From Phallusia mammillata (Eukaryota > Chordata > Ascidiacea > Phlebobranchia > Ascidiidae): a DNA stretch of 64,000 nucleotides. The position numbers and the translations under genes were made by a program. Below, piece after piece: positions 24,401-35,705 of the stretch; the stretch's first letter is position 1, and every line of letters starts with the position of its first letter. Below the pieces are notes generated by a model that saw nothing but the letters and a program-made list of their open reading frames with translations, did not search any database and was not told where the DNA came from. The stretch covers positions 136,545 through 200,544 of the forward strand of contig QLIY01000014.1 in NCBI GenBank assembly GCA_003260075.1. The letters are read 5' to 3'.

Positions 24401-27173
24401 ACTGTTTGATCCGTCATCTCGACTGAGGGGGGGGGGCTCGACTGATGTGGCGAAATAACTGATGATGGGCGTCAGGGCCAAGTTACAAGCATGAGCAGCA
24501 AGCAAAGTGTTGGAACTCGATTCGGGTCCCACAACTCCTGACACTATGATCGGACAATCCCTGAAATGTTAAAATTCCTGAAACTAAAACTTACACAGTC
24601 CTTAAGTCTGTTGCCCAACTGTAGGTTAAACTTAATAGGTAATTCTATTTGAATATTAAACTGATAGCGCTGCAGTTTTAATAAGTTATATGTTAAAAGC
24701 CGCAGGGGCATAGAAGTTGTGTCAGTGTAGCCTACTTTATATTCGCCATCGCTGGCAATTTGTTTTAAGTAAAGCTATTATTCAAGTCCGCGTCTTGGGT
24801 ACCCATGAAAGTATTGGGGGGGGGGGGCTACTTTATATTCGCCATCGCTGGCAATTGGTTTTTAGTAAAGCTATTATTCAAGTCCGCGTCTTGGGTACCC
24901 ATGAAAGTATTTGTCGTTATAATTTTGAGGCATAAATTCCATAATTATATATTTTGTCTTCGCAACAAATTGTTTGTGATACTTATGATACAATAGAGGC
25001 GAAATACATAAAGGTCTTAAAATCCTATAAAGACGAATGTTTTTTTGTTTTTTTTAACATGAGATGTTTGCATGAACATTGAACTTTCCTGTCGTATTAA
25101 TTTTATTCCTATATTAAATAGAACAATAACTTGAACAAATACAAACGCTTACGGGAAGCAGATGGGGTAATGCGAGCAGTTAGCGCAGTGAGGAAGGACG
25201 TCCATTGTTCTGGCCAATGCCACCGACTCCGAATTGCAAGTGTCGAAAATTCGAAAGCCAAGCGTAAAGTTCTGGATGAGATAAAAACATTTTAATAACA
25301 AGCGGTTTCATCAAATATTCAGATAGATAACAAACATGTAATGCGTAAAAATGTCGTTGCTATTCGTGTACGAACACAAAGGCTTAAATTGCATGGTGGT
25401 GGCTGGCGATTAAAGCTTGTAGTAACGGTGTAGCTGCAGCGCGTTTACCATCTATCCACCGATTGTGCCCTTAACTTTGTCGCGCTTTTTAACGTCTGAA
25501 CGTTTCGCACCTATTTCCGGCTTTTTGAATATTTTAGCGCAATTGGGCTGCTACAATTTTGCCCGGAGAAATAAACTCAACTCAAAGAAAAAAAACTTTT
25601 TTCCCTCCAAAATGCGTAAGGTTGTAAAAAGCTGGATTATAAGCTGAAATCGGCATCTGAACCCGAAGGAACAAGTACGTATTTGTTCTATTTAAAGTCA
25701 AAGTTGGATTCTTTAACGTGAAACTGCGGCAGAAATAAGACCGAATGCAAAGTCAGGCCCGAATCAAGCCCGTTGAATCAAACTTAACTTTGGTGACTCT
25801 TTTACAAATGAAAAACACTTTCGAATATATTTTTAATAAAGTGCATTTTTTGTATCATGAAAAATAAGTCATGTTAAATATACACAAAAAAACAATTCCT
25901 AATTACTTTTATATTACTTGCGATATTGTAATTCGTTTTTCCTTGGTTTATCGTGCACTGTAATGCGCGCATTCAGTGTTATTTACCGTTATGGGGGGGG
26001 GGGCTGCAGCGCGTCGATATATCCACCAATTGTGCCCTTAACTTTGTCGCGCTTTTTAACGTCTGAACGTTGCGCAGCTATTTTCCGGATTGGTGAATTT
26101 TTTAGCGCAATTGTGCTGCTAAGGTTTTGCCCGGAGAAATAAACTCAACTAAAAAAAAAAAACTGTTTTTCTTCCAAAATGCGTAAGGTTGTAAAAAGCA
26201 GGATTATAAGCTGAAATCGGCATCTGAACCCGAAGGAACAAGTACGTATTTGTTCTATTTAAAGTCAAAGTTGGATTCTTTAACGTGAAACTGCGGCAGA
26301 AATAAGACCGAATGCAAAGTCAGGCCCGAATCAAGCCCGTTGAATCAAACTTAACTTTGGTGACTCTTTTACAAATGAAAAACACTTTCGAATATATTTT
26401 TAATACAGTGCTTACAATTTTTTGTGTCATGAAAAATAAGTCATGTTAAATATACACCAAAAAACAATTCCTAATTACTTGTATATTACTTGCGATATTG
26501 TAATTCGTTTTTCCTTTGTTTATCGTGCACTGTAATGCGCGCATTCAGTGTTATTTACCGTTATGAAGACAACATGTATAGGATGTCGAAATAAAATTAC
26601 CAGAAGAACTTGCGATATTGTAAGCCTGACAAACGAAGGGTAAACACTTGTACGTTAAATTTAAATGAAGTAAGTAATTTGTTTGTGATGTACACACACC
26701 TGTAAAAAGTCTGGCCACGAATTGACTTTTTGCACCGCGTAAGCCATCGACTCCATGCGTTGAATCGAGCCCATCTCCTCAAGTACTGTGCAACCTTGGC
26801 CCAAATGCACAGGAAATAATCCGGCTAAAATAATATCCCCATCCATCGTATATTCCTCATGATATCGACGAAATACTCCGTCACATGATGGCCCAGATCG
26901 AACTTTAACACAAGCTTCTTCAACCCATGTTTCCTGTTCAGCGTGCAAAGGTTCACTATTCACTTTCTCGTTGTTTTCCGATTTTAAGTGTCCGGTGGTT
27001 TTGCTTCGTGTATGTTCTTTGCTCTCATGCAGTAAATACCCGTTTTGTGTCCACGTGCTCCATGGTGGAGCGTTACGAAAACTTCGTTTTTCCGGCTCAA
27101 ATGGGTGTTTTCCGTTCAAAGCAACGATAAAATGTGCTAAAATAGTCACCAAAACTGCATTTATAAACTGCAT
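8287..27173 (-). CDS. Metabotropic glutamate receptor-like class C GPCR, 20 exons
   Basis: A glutamate-type receptor of the cell surface. Minus-strand exons: 26700-27173, 25153-25271, 24358-24560, 23153-23223, 21265-21334, 20331-20459, 19185-19346, 16582-16672, 15903-16197, 15130-15262, 14592-14678, 14028-14186, 13291-13424, 12644-12806, 11056-11216, 10685-10804, 10027-10246, 9435-9536, 9200-9354, 8287-8842. After removing a 19-base insertion in exon 3 every phase agrees, giving 3585 nt (1194 residues). Exon 1 has a hydrophobic signal peptide and GDIILAGLFPVH. The Venus-flytrap domain follows, with VVGPESSSNT and ISYFAT (family glutamate-binding Ser/Thr positions), LEHFGWTYFSVVH and GEFIWIGSEGWG. 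Then come the cysteine-rich domain (SCCWDCEPC, CNEFYWPN), seven membrane segments (RLVKASG, SNRIYRIF, KTRSLPANYNESRYIAFT, FFFPKLYALKF) and a long basic Ser/Pro-rich tail. Exon 7 also exists as a duplicate at 17721-17882. The family is clear; the subgroup is not. Exon 18's acceptor is the weakest border. Confidence 0.87.
11698..12085 (+). repeat. SINE with a Leu/Ser-tRNA-like head, two G-tract-joined copies
   Basis: TGGCCGAGTGGTTAGC (A box) is followed by CCTTGTGTTCACAAGG (anticodon-arm-like) and GTGGGTTTTAACCC (degenerate B box). The tail reads CAATAAAACAGGCAGCTCG. The second copy after the G tract at 11914-11922 lacks the head. It lies in an intron of the receptor gene. The tRNA arms do not close into a full cloverleaf, so this is not a functional tRNA. 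Confidence 0.55.
12914..13209. mobile_element. CAGTGGTGGGATTC-type elements, tandem or nested
   Basis: The first terminus is at about 12914 and closing termini are near 13133 and 13209 (AATCCCACCACTG). The internal GGTTCTATAGAACCGG and CTGATCTCATAAA blocks repeat, so two copies are tandem or nested. No coding capacity. The element sits in a receptor intron. Confidence 0.6.
14308..14446. repeat. Solo pieces of a GGATTCGGTTAATCCG inverted-repeat family
   Basis: Two related pieces (AACCGGATTCGGTTAATCCG at about 14314 and ATCGGTTAATCCGGATC at 14408) match the palindromic element at 62692-62897. They lie in a receptor intron. Confidence 0.45.
14835..14966 (-). repeat. tRNA-derived SINE, reverse orientation
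   Basis: The minus strand reads GCCTGCTGTCGTGGGTTCGA and then ATCCCACCGCAGGC, a T-arm with a B box and 3' acceptor arm, followed by the SINE body with reduced similarity. Same family as 5995-6205. Intronic. Confidence 0.65.
15630..15828. mobile_element. Fold-back element with two 35-base tandem repeats in the centre
   Basis: The outer ends CAGTTGAATAT and ATATTCAACTG are inverted. Inside them, AGGTACAAAGCAGAAATCAT on the left pairs with its reverse complement ending at about 15789. The centre holds two copies of a unit with TTCTGATTGTTAAGAAATGA. No coding capacity. It lies in an intron just 3' of receptor exon 10. Confidence 0.65.
16246..16290 (-). repeat. B-box SINE fragment (second family)
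   Basis: The minus strand has GGAGTGTCCTGGGTTCGAAC followed by CCCGTG, a tRNA T-arm/B-box sequence. Related pieces are at 44553-44650 and 52449-52474, and a body piece is at 40845-40945. Intronic. Confidence 0.55.
17330..20434. repeat. 1.4-1.7 kb tandem duplication covering receptor exon 7 and part of exon 6
   Basis: The left copy runs from about 17330 to 18733 and the right copy from about 18750 to 20434; a G tract at 18734-18745 separates them. Exon 7 occurs at 17721-17882 and at 19185-19346. Exon 6 is complete at 20331-20459 but broken off by the tract at about 18640-18733. The exon 7 copies differ at five positions, all synonymous. Two further tracts (17427-17437 and 18367-18404) lie inside the left copy. 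Confidence 0.85.
18840..18882 (+). ncRNA. Degenerate hammerhead-like segment
   Basis: CTTGATGA is followed by a hairpin around TTCC-GGATA-GGAA, then GAAAC and GTC. The first core base and part of stem II differ from consensus. The corresponding place in the left duplicate (17421-17437) is replaced by a G tract. A relative lacking the core is at about 11320-11360. Confidence 0.3.
22271..22490. mobile_element. CAGTGGTGGGATTC-type element
   Basis: It starts CAGTGGTGGGATTCAGCCGG at about 22271 and carries TTCTATAGAACC and GAGATCAGCGAACCGG. It ends near 22490 with AATCCCGCAACTG, a decayed terminus. A G-tract-joined duplication of the flank follows (tract at about 22646-22654). Intronic in the receptor gene. 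Confidence 0.6.
23952..24277. mobile_element. hAT-like non-autonomous element with an 8-bp target duplication
   Basis: It starts CAGGGGTCGGCAACC and ends TTGCCGACCCCTG, flanked on both sides by GTGTATTG (23944-23951 and 24278-24285). Near the right end the terminus appears twice around an ambiguous base (n at 24264), probably a local assembly error. It lies in a receptor intron. Confidence 0.85.
24427..24436 (+). repeat. 10-base G tract inside receptor exon 3
   Basis: The nine bases before the tract (CTCGACTGA) are repeated immediately after it. The insertion is therefore 10 + 9 = 19 bases and would shift the receptor frame. Removing it restores a continuous family-like sequence (ISYFATSVEMTDQTVFPTLF) and the phase of the next exon. 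Confidence 0.9.
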
Positions 27174-30100
27174 TGCGCTTTCCTACAACACCAAACTCGT
27201 CTGCAGCCGCGTACTCAACCGACAGCAGCTGTTTGGCGTTTAAACGTTGCTGAAAAACAAATTCTTAACGCTAATATGTGGTTTTGTTGCGTATTGATAC
27301 AACACTTGTATTGTGTTTGAACAGTCACAAGGAATGAAATTACTACCGATAGATCTGCACTACTTGAAACCCGCTGGGGGGGGGGGGGTCTTAACGCTAA
27401 TATGTGGTTTTGTTGCGTATTGATGCAACACTTGTATTGTGTTTGAACAGTCATAAGGAATGAAATTACTACCGATAGATCTGCACTACTTGAAACCCGC
27501 TGTTCAGCTACTGACTACATGTACGATATCTTTTTTTGGTTGTGATTTATTGTGAAAAGTAATCGAAAGGCCGTTACGGCCTTTGTTCTTCGATTCGCAT
27601 TGCTCGTACAGAAGACATACGTTTTTTGTACATTTTGACACAAATTGATATAGGTTACCATAACATAGTACAGCGAAGCCTTTCTAGAACGCGGAACCTT
27701 TATCTTGACAGTATTTTATACCGGAATGGAATTAAACAAAATAGAGTTAGGCCCTATTCGTTTTTTACAATTCATTTTTTCCAGTATATTGGACAAAATT
27801 TATTCGCTTCGTTCAGGTTTAACGTTACGTTCCAATCTGAAACACCGATTTTAAACGTATCCATTGATAGGGTATACAATCAATGAATTCTTTTCCTACA
27901 TAGGTGACTCTGACTTACTACGCTTGGCTCTAAAATGCTCAAGACAACACTTGCAAGCATCTATAAGTATCAGTAGGCTATTTTGCATGAAGACGGAATT
28001 AAACTGAATATTTCGGACCTTATTTTTTGTTTATGCTCAAATTAGTCAAATTTTCATTCTTTCTCATCACCATTAATATCTTCATGTGTCTCTCTAGTCT
28101 CGAACCTATTCCAGTCTCAATGATTAGTTGTCCACAGCGCTCTGTGACCAGCAGCCAAACTCTCTCGGTGGCCATATCTCATTAAAACTGTTTGCTTTCC
28201 AACGCGCAATAATAAGGAATGCGTCACTGTTTCTCAACCCAGCCACACACAGCGGTGTCAGAAAATATTGCCTATAGATCGACGTCAAAAAGCATTGACT
28301 GAAAGGTTACAGTAACTTGAAAAAGGTGTTCTTATGGGTAGCCTGGTGGACCCATGAAGTGTGCAAATATAAGCTAGTGCGTGCAGTTATCGCGTTTACA
28401 CAGATCACAGCACTGGGTCGTAAATTCGCAATGACGTCAACGCAATTTTGTGACGGTCGTTTGGCATATTGGGAACTTGATGTGAAATCTTTGTTGGCCT
28501 GCGAGTAATATCAAATTCAAGTTACACGCGCAACAGTCCATTAAGAAAAGGGGGGGGGGGATCGCATATTGGGAACTTGATGTGAAATCTTTGTTGGCCA
28601 GAGAGTAATATCAAATTCAAGTTACACGCGCAACAGTCCATTAAGAAAAGATGTTTTTTCAAGTAAAATGGAAAAAGAATTGTTTATGACATTTATAAAA
28701 GTCACAAGTTACTAAAGTCTGAAGACATTCACCCCCAATAGCCTATAGCTTACTAATTAAAAGGGGGGGGGGGAAATGAAAAAAAAATTGTTTATGACAT
28801 TTATAAAATCATAAGTCACAAGTTACTGAAGTCTGAAGACATTCACCCCCAATAGCCTATAGCTTACTAATTAAAAGTTAATTTGAAACATCAGAAGGGG
28901 TTTCAAAGACTTCAGAATTTTCTAAAATTTGTTCTGAAAAAATGTTCGAAGAAAACAGCTTCGTAAATTGGCTTTCATACAAATTTTCAAGTCAAGCACC
29001 TAGCCTACTAATAGCAGGCACAAAAATATCATAGTTCACAACACCTAATGAAGGCGTCATACCGAATCAAGCCGGTTTTCCAAGCCTTCTTATAGGTTAT
29101 CACCATATGGCAAGGTATAGGCTAGAAATATCAAAAAAATACAACATTCCAGCTAAAGCTAAAAGACTTAAATTAGCGATGAGCTTTCTTTAGTGTGTCA
29201 CTTCTATCAATATATTTAGGTCACAATTCGTCAAAATTATTACTTAACCAACATTGAATGGGTAAACTTTTGTACTGGTACCATATTTTACAACCCACTG
29301 TCGTTTGCTCAGCAATAAAACCTGTTTAAGTTTCTAAGTATTTAATTTCTTTGCAAACAATTCACTACGCATTTGTTCTTAGCAGGGGGGCATTTATAAC
29401 GTCCACAGATGACTTACATATGCGTATAAGTTTGATATAGTGTTTGTACAAGAACGTCAAACGCCTTGCGACGCCGTCATCAGCAGATAAAGACTTGATA
29501 TGTAGTCAATTTACCAGGAATGGGTTTCGTGATTTCAAACAGCTGATTTTACAATCGATACATTTTGTCGGGTTTAATTGTACAAATACTATAATCTAAA
29601 ACGTTTTAAAAAAAGTACATTTAAATGATTTTAACTAAACTTGACTTAAGTACCTATGGATCTGTACAGAAACTTAATTTAGTACCTTCAAACGCCTTTC
29701 TGGTCCTCCTTTTTGCTGCCGTGTTTCCTACATGTCGAACCACCCAACTTTTACGAAGTCAAGTCTATCTATAGACTTGATACTATGTCTGGCAGCAACA
29801 GCTTATTTTTTCACGAAGTCAGTTGCAAAAAAAGATTCAAAAACATTCATCGAAAATGTTTACAATTCCAAACATCACAATTTTGGCTGTTTGACGACTT
29901 TTAAAAGTTCTTGTTTTCGCAGTAAAAATATTACAACACACTGCAATCTGGCCTAAATTGTTATGGTGGATGTAATAACGTATAAGAACTCATAACAGAC
30001 AAGGTAACATTTTGCTGTTGGTATTCAACTTCTGTTCAACACAAAACAAAGCATCAAGAAACAAAAACCGCGATTTTTCGTCGTTCTATAACGCTATCTA

Positions 30101-30337
30101 GTGATTGTGATTTACACACTGCTATTTAAATCATTCAACACTGGCGGTGCACTTTTAAATGAATAACATAACATAGTCTACACAGATTTTTAAGATAACA
30201 ACTTAAGCATTAAATGGATTTGTTATATAATTCCACATTATTTCTTAGTTACAACTTCTAAAACAATAATTTGATTTAGGCTACAAGCCTTGCATAGATG
30301 CGTTTACAGTTAACGGATGCAATAAAAGGGAGATAAC
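27174..30337. other. Intergenic region between divergent receptor and Hikeshi genes
   Basis: I see no coding exon. It should contain both promoters. Diverged duplications are joined by G tracts at 27376-27388, 28550-28560 and 28763-28773. A SINE body piece is at about 29045-29115. A plus-strand TCATCAG at about 29478 with a weak hairpin is only faintly hammerhead-like. Confidence 0.6.
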
Positions 30338-33100
30338 ATGTTTGCAGTGATTGTGGCTGGACGTTTGGTAAGTTTTCAGTCAATAATGTCAAACACTTCA
30401 TCCTTGGTGCTCTGCACCTACACATAAACTTAACCTTTCACTGAAATATATCAACACTTCATAAAAGTCCACCAGATGTTTCTTTTTTGTATTTCATTTG
30501 TTTGTTTGTTTTTTTCTTAAGTTTTGCACCCATGTGTTGTAATTTGCAACCTTTTCAGGGTTGGTAATTGGTTTAGTGCAATAGTTCTCAAATTCTTTTT
30601 GTTCTAAGGCCTGAATATTTAATTCAAATCAGGTTGTCAAATTTTGTAAATCTTATGATTTGTGCAGTAATAAGCAATTATAGCTTATTTTATCATATAT
30701 ACACGTACATACTAAAAGTTGAAATAACTCTATAGCCTACTAAAGATGTTTATAGGCAGTAGTGGGATTCAACCGGTTCGCCACGGTTCTATAGAACTAT
30801 CTAACGAAAGTTTATGAGATCAGCGAACCAATTAGCATTACTAGTTACTTTCAATGGACTTTTTGCAACAGAACCAGCTGGAAAATATGACTTTTGTGAT
30901 TGAACTGGCTGACAAAAAATTTGAATTCCACCCCTGTTTATAAGGCACAGTTTGGAAACTGGCTTCTGCAATTGTGTTGCTATGTTTTCGCTGATCAAAA
31001 ATTTGTGAACATTTTAGGTACAGACCGATGTGACTCAGGTAGATGATGCCAAATTCATGTTCACTCTTGCTGATCTAGACAATGTCAATCATATCGTCGT
31101 GTTTATGACCGGCCAACAACCTTTTGCTGATGGTAAGATTTGTGTATGTATTGTTGATACTGCAACTGGCATAGATTTTTTTGTGATATTTTTATATTTT
31201 GTTTGTTTTTTCCTATATTTTTATTATTCCGCCAATTTGGATCATTGCATGTTAAATTTAGCTTAATTGCATAAAGTTTCATTGTAACCTAAAAGCAACT
31301 ATTGTGTTAAACTTCTGCTGGATTAAACATAAAGTTGCATTTTTAGTGCGGATCAATTTTTAGACATTGCCTGAAACTTTTCCCTGCAAACGCTGTACTC
31401 AGGTGAACTAAGGCCAACCTATTGTAAAAGGAAATTGTTTTGTTGTTTCATTAGAACAAAGAATGGAGAGAAGAGTGGGATAAAAGCGTGGTGGTAAATT
31501 TGAAACGTTTTGTGTGGCCTTATTTCACTTGCAACATTTCTGTGTCCGTTCACTTGCTGTATGGTTTCACAAACACAATTTACTCATTCTTGTTTGTGCA
31601 TATGTTACTTTATTTTTATACTATTGTTAATGTTCAGTTTTGACCAGTGGTGGGATTCAAATTTTTGTCAGCCGGTTCTATCACAAAAGTGGGGGGGGGG
31701 GTATGTTACTTTATTTTTATACTATTGTTAATGTTCAGTTTTAATCAGTGGTAGGATTCAAATTTTTGTCAGTCGGTTCTATCACAAAAGTCATATGTTT
31801 CAGGGGGGGGGGTGATGATACTATAAAGTTTCGTGGGACGGTTCTATAGAACCAGTGCAAGCCGGCTGAATCCCCCACTGGTTGAGTTGCTCTGATGAAG
31901 CCCTACCGTTCTGGTGGGCGAAACGTTAGCAAAAATACAAGTTCTTGATAAAAACAACTAATATTTTGTTTAGCATTACACCAGTTGAACGACAAATTTG
32001 TTAAATATGCAACCTGGTGGATGAAACGCTTGTGCAGTATTTTATATGTTGCCTTGTTGCAAACTTCATTCTTTACTGTTCGAGTTTCAGTAATCCTTTT
32101 TTTTTTCAGGCGTTGGTGCAGCAGTGTATATCAATCTGGCACCATCATCTGCAGAAGGTGGATGGCAACTAGTCGGTCATTTGACAAATCAAAAACCTTC
32201 GGCTATTTTCAAGATATCTGGGTTGCAAGGTGAGGGGTCTGCTTTTACATTCTGCAATGTTTATTGGTTGGGAAAATCACAGCAATACCTAATGCAGGTG
32301 ATTTAAAACATTTTTAAGGTGTCAAATCAAATGATCAGAAGATGTTCTCAGATATGTTCCCCAACACTAACCACCCACATGCTCAGGTGAATCAATCGAT
32401 TGATTAAACCAAACTGTCAGATCTTTATGCATTTGTTGATCCTCCTAAAGTTTGACCTCGGTTGACTCTGTGGTTCACCCACAGGCCCCCAAAAGCTTTC
32501 CAAACGGCTGTACTTATAAACTACATTATATCAAAGAGTAAAAATTGACATTTTAAATCATGCTGTGTCATGAGTAATTACCTCATTTATTGCCTAACTT
32601 TGGTCAAAGAAATGTGTGTTGCCTTTTCCTTTGTCCGGCTGCATATTGTAAATGCAGGGGATTCCTGTTGTAAAATTATCAATGCCTTTAAGTGATTTAC
32701 CAGCAAAATAAAAAAACATGTAGGTGGGAAAAATTAGGAGCTGTCCAAGTGCTTTAAGTTGTTATGATTTATGCATATGTTTGTGTTTTTTATCAAGCTT
32801 GGAATATCGCTCGAACCCTTGGACCAGCTTTCTCAGCAAGTTCCAGCCACATCCGGGTCGTCCATTGAGCAAGGCAGCACCTTTGCAGACTTTGCAAGTA
32901 AAATGCTTAGCAGCTTTTACAACTATGCTTCATCATTCACAGTGTCCAAGGAAGAAATTGCCGGTGCTGCCATGGGAACAGGCAACCAGTTCAGTCAATC
33001 AGCAACCCAGACATACTTTTTGCCAGCCTCCGTGCTAGAGAGTTGGCATAAACAGTTTCAGCATAAGCTGTCAAGGGACATAAATTTTTGGAAAAAGTGA
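30338..33100 (+). CDS. HIKESHI: Hikeshi (heat-shock Hsp70 nuclear import carrier)
   Basis: Four exons: 30338-30367, 31018-31132, 32110-32297 and 32798-33100, with consistent phases and 211 residues (human about 197). Exon 1 gives MFAVIVAGRL and exon 2 VQTDVTQVDDAKFMFTLADL with HIVVFMTG. Exon 3 gives KPSAIFKISGLQGEGSAFTF, and exon 4 LGISLEPLDQL, FYNYASSFTVS and FLPASVLESWHKQF. These match Hikeshi along the whole length. Hikeshi carries ATP-bound Hsp70 into the nucleus during heat stress by contacting FG nucleoporins. Exon 3 is extended past a nearer GT to 32298, because only that reading gives the family sequence. Introns hold hAT-type elements and the intact hammerhead motif at 31887. Confidence 0.95.
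30757..30937. mobile_element. CAGTGGTGGGATTC-type element with a target duplication
   Basis: It starts CAGTAGTGGGATTCAACCGG and ends near 30937 with TTCCACCCCTG. The flanks TTTATAGG and TTTATAAG look like an imperfect 8-bp target duplication, as for hAT elements. It lies in Hikeshi intron 1. Confidence 0.7.
31645..31880. mobile_element. CAGTGGTGGGATTC-type element broken by two G tracts
   Basis: The left part occurs twice (from about 31645 and about 31746), with G tracts at 31690-31701 and 31804-31812. The right terminus (GAATCCCCCACTG) ends at 31880, seven bases before the hammerhead motif. Hikeshi intron 2. Confidence 0.65.
31887..31932 (+). ncRNA. Minimal type I hammerhead ribozyme motif with intact core
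   Basis: In order: TTGCT (31887-31891), CTGATGA (31892-31898), A, GCCCTACC, loop GTTCT, GGTGGGC, GAAAC (31920-31924), GTT (31925-31927), AGCAA (31928-31932). TTGCT/AGCAA is a perfect 5-bp stem I. Stem II has seven pairs with one bulged T. GTT is an allowed NUH cleavage triplet. Stem III is just one C-G pair, as in hammerheads that work as dimers. An extra A follows CTGATGA, which could lower activity. A decayed relative is at 39210-39262. It lies in Hikeshi intron 2, sense to the gene. Confidence 0.6.
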
Positions 33101-34777
33101 ACATTCTGTCTGCAGCCAAATCCATTATAAAGCTGCATTAGCTGTGGTACCAATGATGCACTACAAGGTTCGCTGATATCCAGTTTTTCACTAGTATAGC
33201 CTAAAAAACATTTTTGGGTTGTAAATACCAGCAGATCATGCACTTGGGGCTATTTAGTGCTGAAATTGAAAAAAGATTTCTTCATCGTAACAAGCCCTAA
33301 GAGCAATCTTCAGTTTTGTGTAAATTAAACTTTTTGGTCTCGTTATTTGGCATCATGAAAAACTATCATAGCAATCTGAGGCATTAACAATAATGACATA
33401 GTTGTTGTCACGTTCCTTACTTCCTATAGCAGTTTTTAAACTCTAAAAATTAGAACGTTGCAATTAATTAAATTGGTAAAAATCGATCAACTTAATTAAT
33501 TGAACCAAATCACGACATTGACACTTTAATTTTACAAACAATAGTTGTAGCAATTTAATGCGGTTCGATTTTGACTTCATTTAACGTTGCCCCCCCTGGA
33601 GAAAACACAACGATGTAAGGCCTAAAGCAGAGTGACTTATTGATTTGCGAAGTGCATAAAGTGTAGATGAGATTTTTTCGTGTGTAATTCTATGTGATTG
33701 TAAGTCATTTGCCTTGATACCAATTTAGTACTTTCCTTTTTACAGTGTGTCACTTGAAAAAGTTCGTTTTATGATCAACACCATCAGAGATTCAGATTAG
33801 CCTACTGGTTGTCTGGTTGCTAAATTAGTTTTTTTTGGTAATTTATGTGAAAAGATTTTGCTAGCATATGTTTTGCATGGCATCAGTAGCCTACACCTAC
33901 TTCCTGAATTAGATGGCATTTTTTTCTTTCGTGCAAAACAAATTTTAAGGCCGTTTTGTATTGGAACGAGGCTATTATAATTTAATGACCAGCTGAAGAA
34001 AATCGATATAACTGGACCAAAACAGCAAATAACATTATAGCTCTTGATAAGAACGGTTGAAATGCGTGCGTCACGAAATGATTGGTTGCTTTTGTATTGC
34101 GGTATTGATCGAAATTTTAGCAGATGTTTAAAAATGTAATGCAACATTTTTTAAGATATCCCTAAAAAATGTAGCAGCAGCACCTTAGGGTTCGTTAATT
34201 TTGATAAGAAAAGCCTAATTAATCAGCTTCAAAGAAGGTGCACTGGTTTTCTGAAGGCGAGCTTACCCAAAGGCAAAAAAAGGGGGGGGGGGGGGCAGAT
34301 GTTTAAAAATGTAATGCAACATTTTTTAAGATATCCTTAAAAAATGTAGCAGCAGCACCTAAGGGTTCGTTAATTTTGATAAGAAAAGCCTAATTAATCA
34401 GCTTCAAAGCAGGTGCACTGGTTTTCTGAAGGCGAGCTTACCCAAAGGCAAAAAAAGGTTTTTATACATGTTCACTGAAGCGTGGAAATTGGTTCCCGGG
34501 GTTACTGGACTTATTTTGCGAGCGGTCGTTTTCTTGAATAAATTTCGGCGCTTTAATGAACAGAACAGCGTGCGCGGCGTTAATTGCGGCGTTGGAATTT
34601 CGTTATCGGTGCCTTTGGAGTGATTTTTTTGATAAGAACCTCACTGAGTCATTTTTTTTCTCGGTAGCTTTTAAGTTTACTGCACCGGGCGTGCTAGGTT
34701 TTAGTGTTCAAACTGTAGTTGCTATCAGTTTGTTCTTCTGTTTTTAAGTTTCACTGTTTTTGCTACAAATTGTAACT
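33101..34777. other. Intergenic region between Hikeshi and MYCBP
   Basis: I see no coding exon. AT-rich sequence carries one diverged duplication: about 34115-34275 recurs at about 34297-34457, joined by a G tract at 34282-34296. The MYCBP promoter should be near the 3' end. Confidence 0.6.
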
Positions 34778-35627
34778 ATGACTTCCTACAGGGTAAGTTA
34801 CTGTTTAATCTAAAAGTTTTTAAAATATACAACCTAGTTTATGCGTGTTTATTGCATAATTAATATGTTTTCATTTACTTTTTTTTAAGTAATGTTTTGA
34901 CTCTATAGTTTCTACATGTGTCAAATGTAGAACCACTAGTTAACATTATAAAAAAACAACATAATTTTTTTATCAGGCAGCAGATTCAAAACGAGAGGAG
35001 TTTCGGAAATATTTGGAAAAAGCTGGAGTTATTGATGCTCTGACAAAAGGTTTGTCATATATTGTTTTTAATGCTTGGTGCAGTAATAATATATATATAT
35101 GTTTTTCTAGTTTTGGTCAACCTCTATGAAGAGCCAGAAAAACCAAACAATGCTTTGGAGTATCCTTTAATACGAAAACTATTGTCAAAACAAGTTTTTT
35201 GCGTCCACTACTTTTTTCACAAACTTTTAACAAATATATTCCTTAATGACATGATAAATCAAGGTTTCTGAATCAGCATTTAAGTGGAGCAGGGCCAGAG
35301 ACTGCTGATGTGGAAGCACTCAAAGTTGAACTAGCAGAACTGAAGGCCAAAGTTTCACAGCTTTCCGATGAAAATGAGGATTTGCGCAGCAAGGTAAAGT
35401 CACTATTAGTTTCGTGTATTTAATCAATTAATGCTGCTTTTAACTTTCTAAAATCGTTCGAGAGTAAGACAGTTAGGCAATACCCCATGTTTCATAAGAG
35501 TTCCACAAAAATTGGGTTTATGGTTTTCTGAGCCAGAAGGTTATTTGTTCTTATGTCATATCACAGTGGTTCTCAAAGTGTGGGTCGCGCTGTGGTGATT
35601 CAATTCTGCCCAAACGAACTTTTTTCA

Positions 35628-35705
<78 letters not shown>

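Noticed and set aside
29440..29490. Minus-strand CTGATGA with a following hairpin (CGTC-GCAA-GGCG)
   Set aside because: The GAAAC part is replaced by TTTGAC and no stem I or NUH triplet fits, so it is not a convincing hammerhead.
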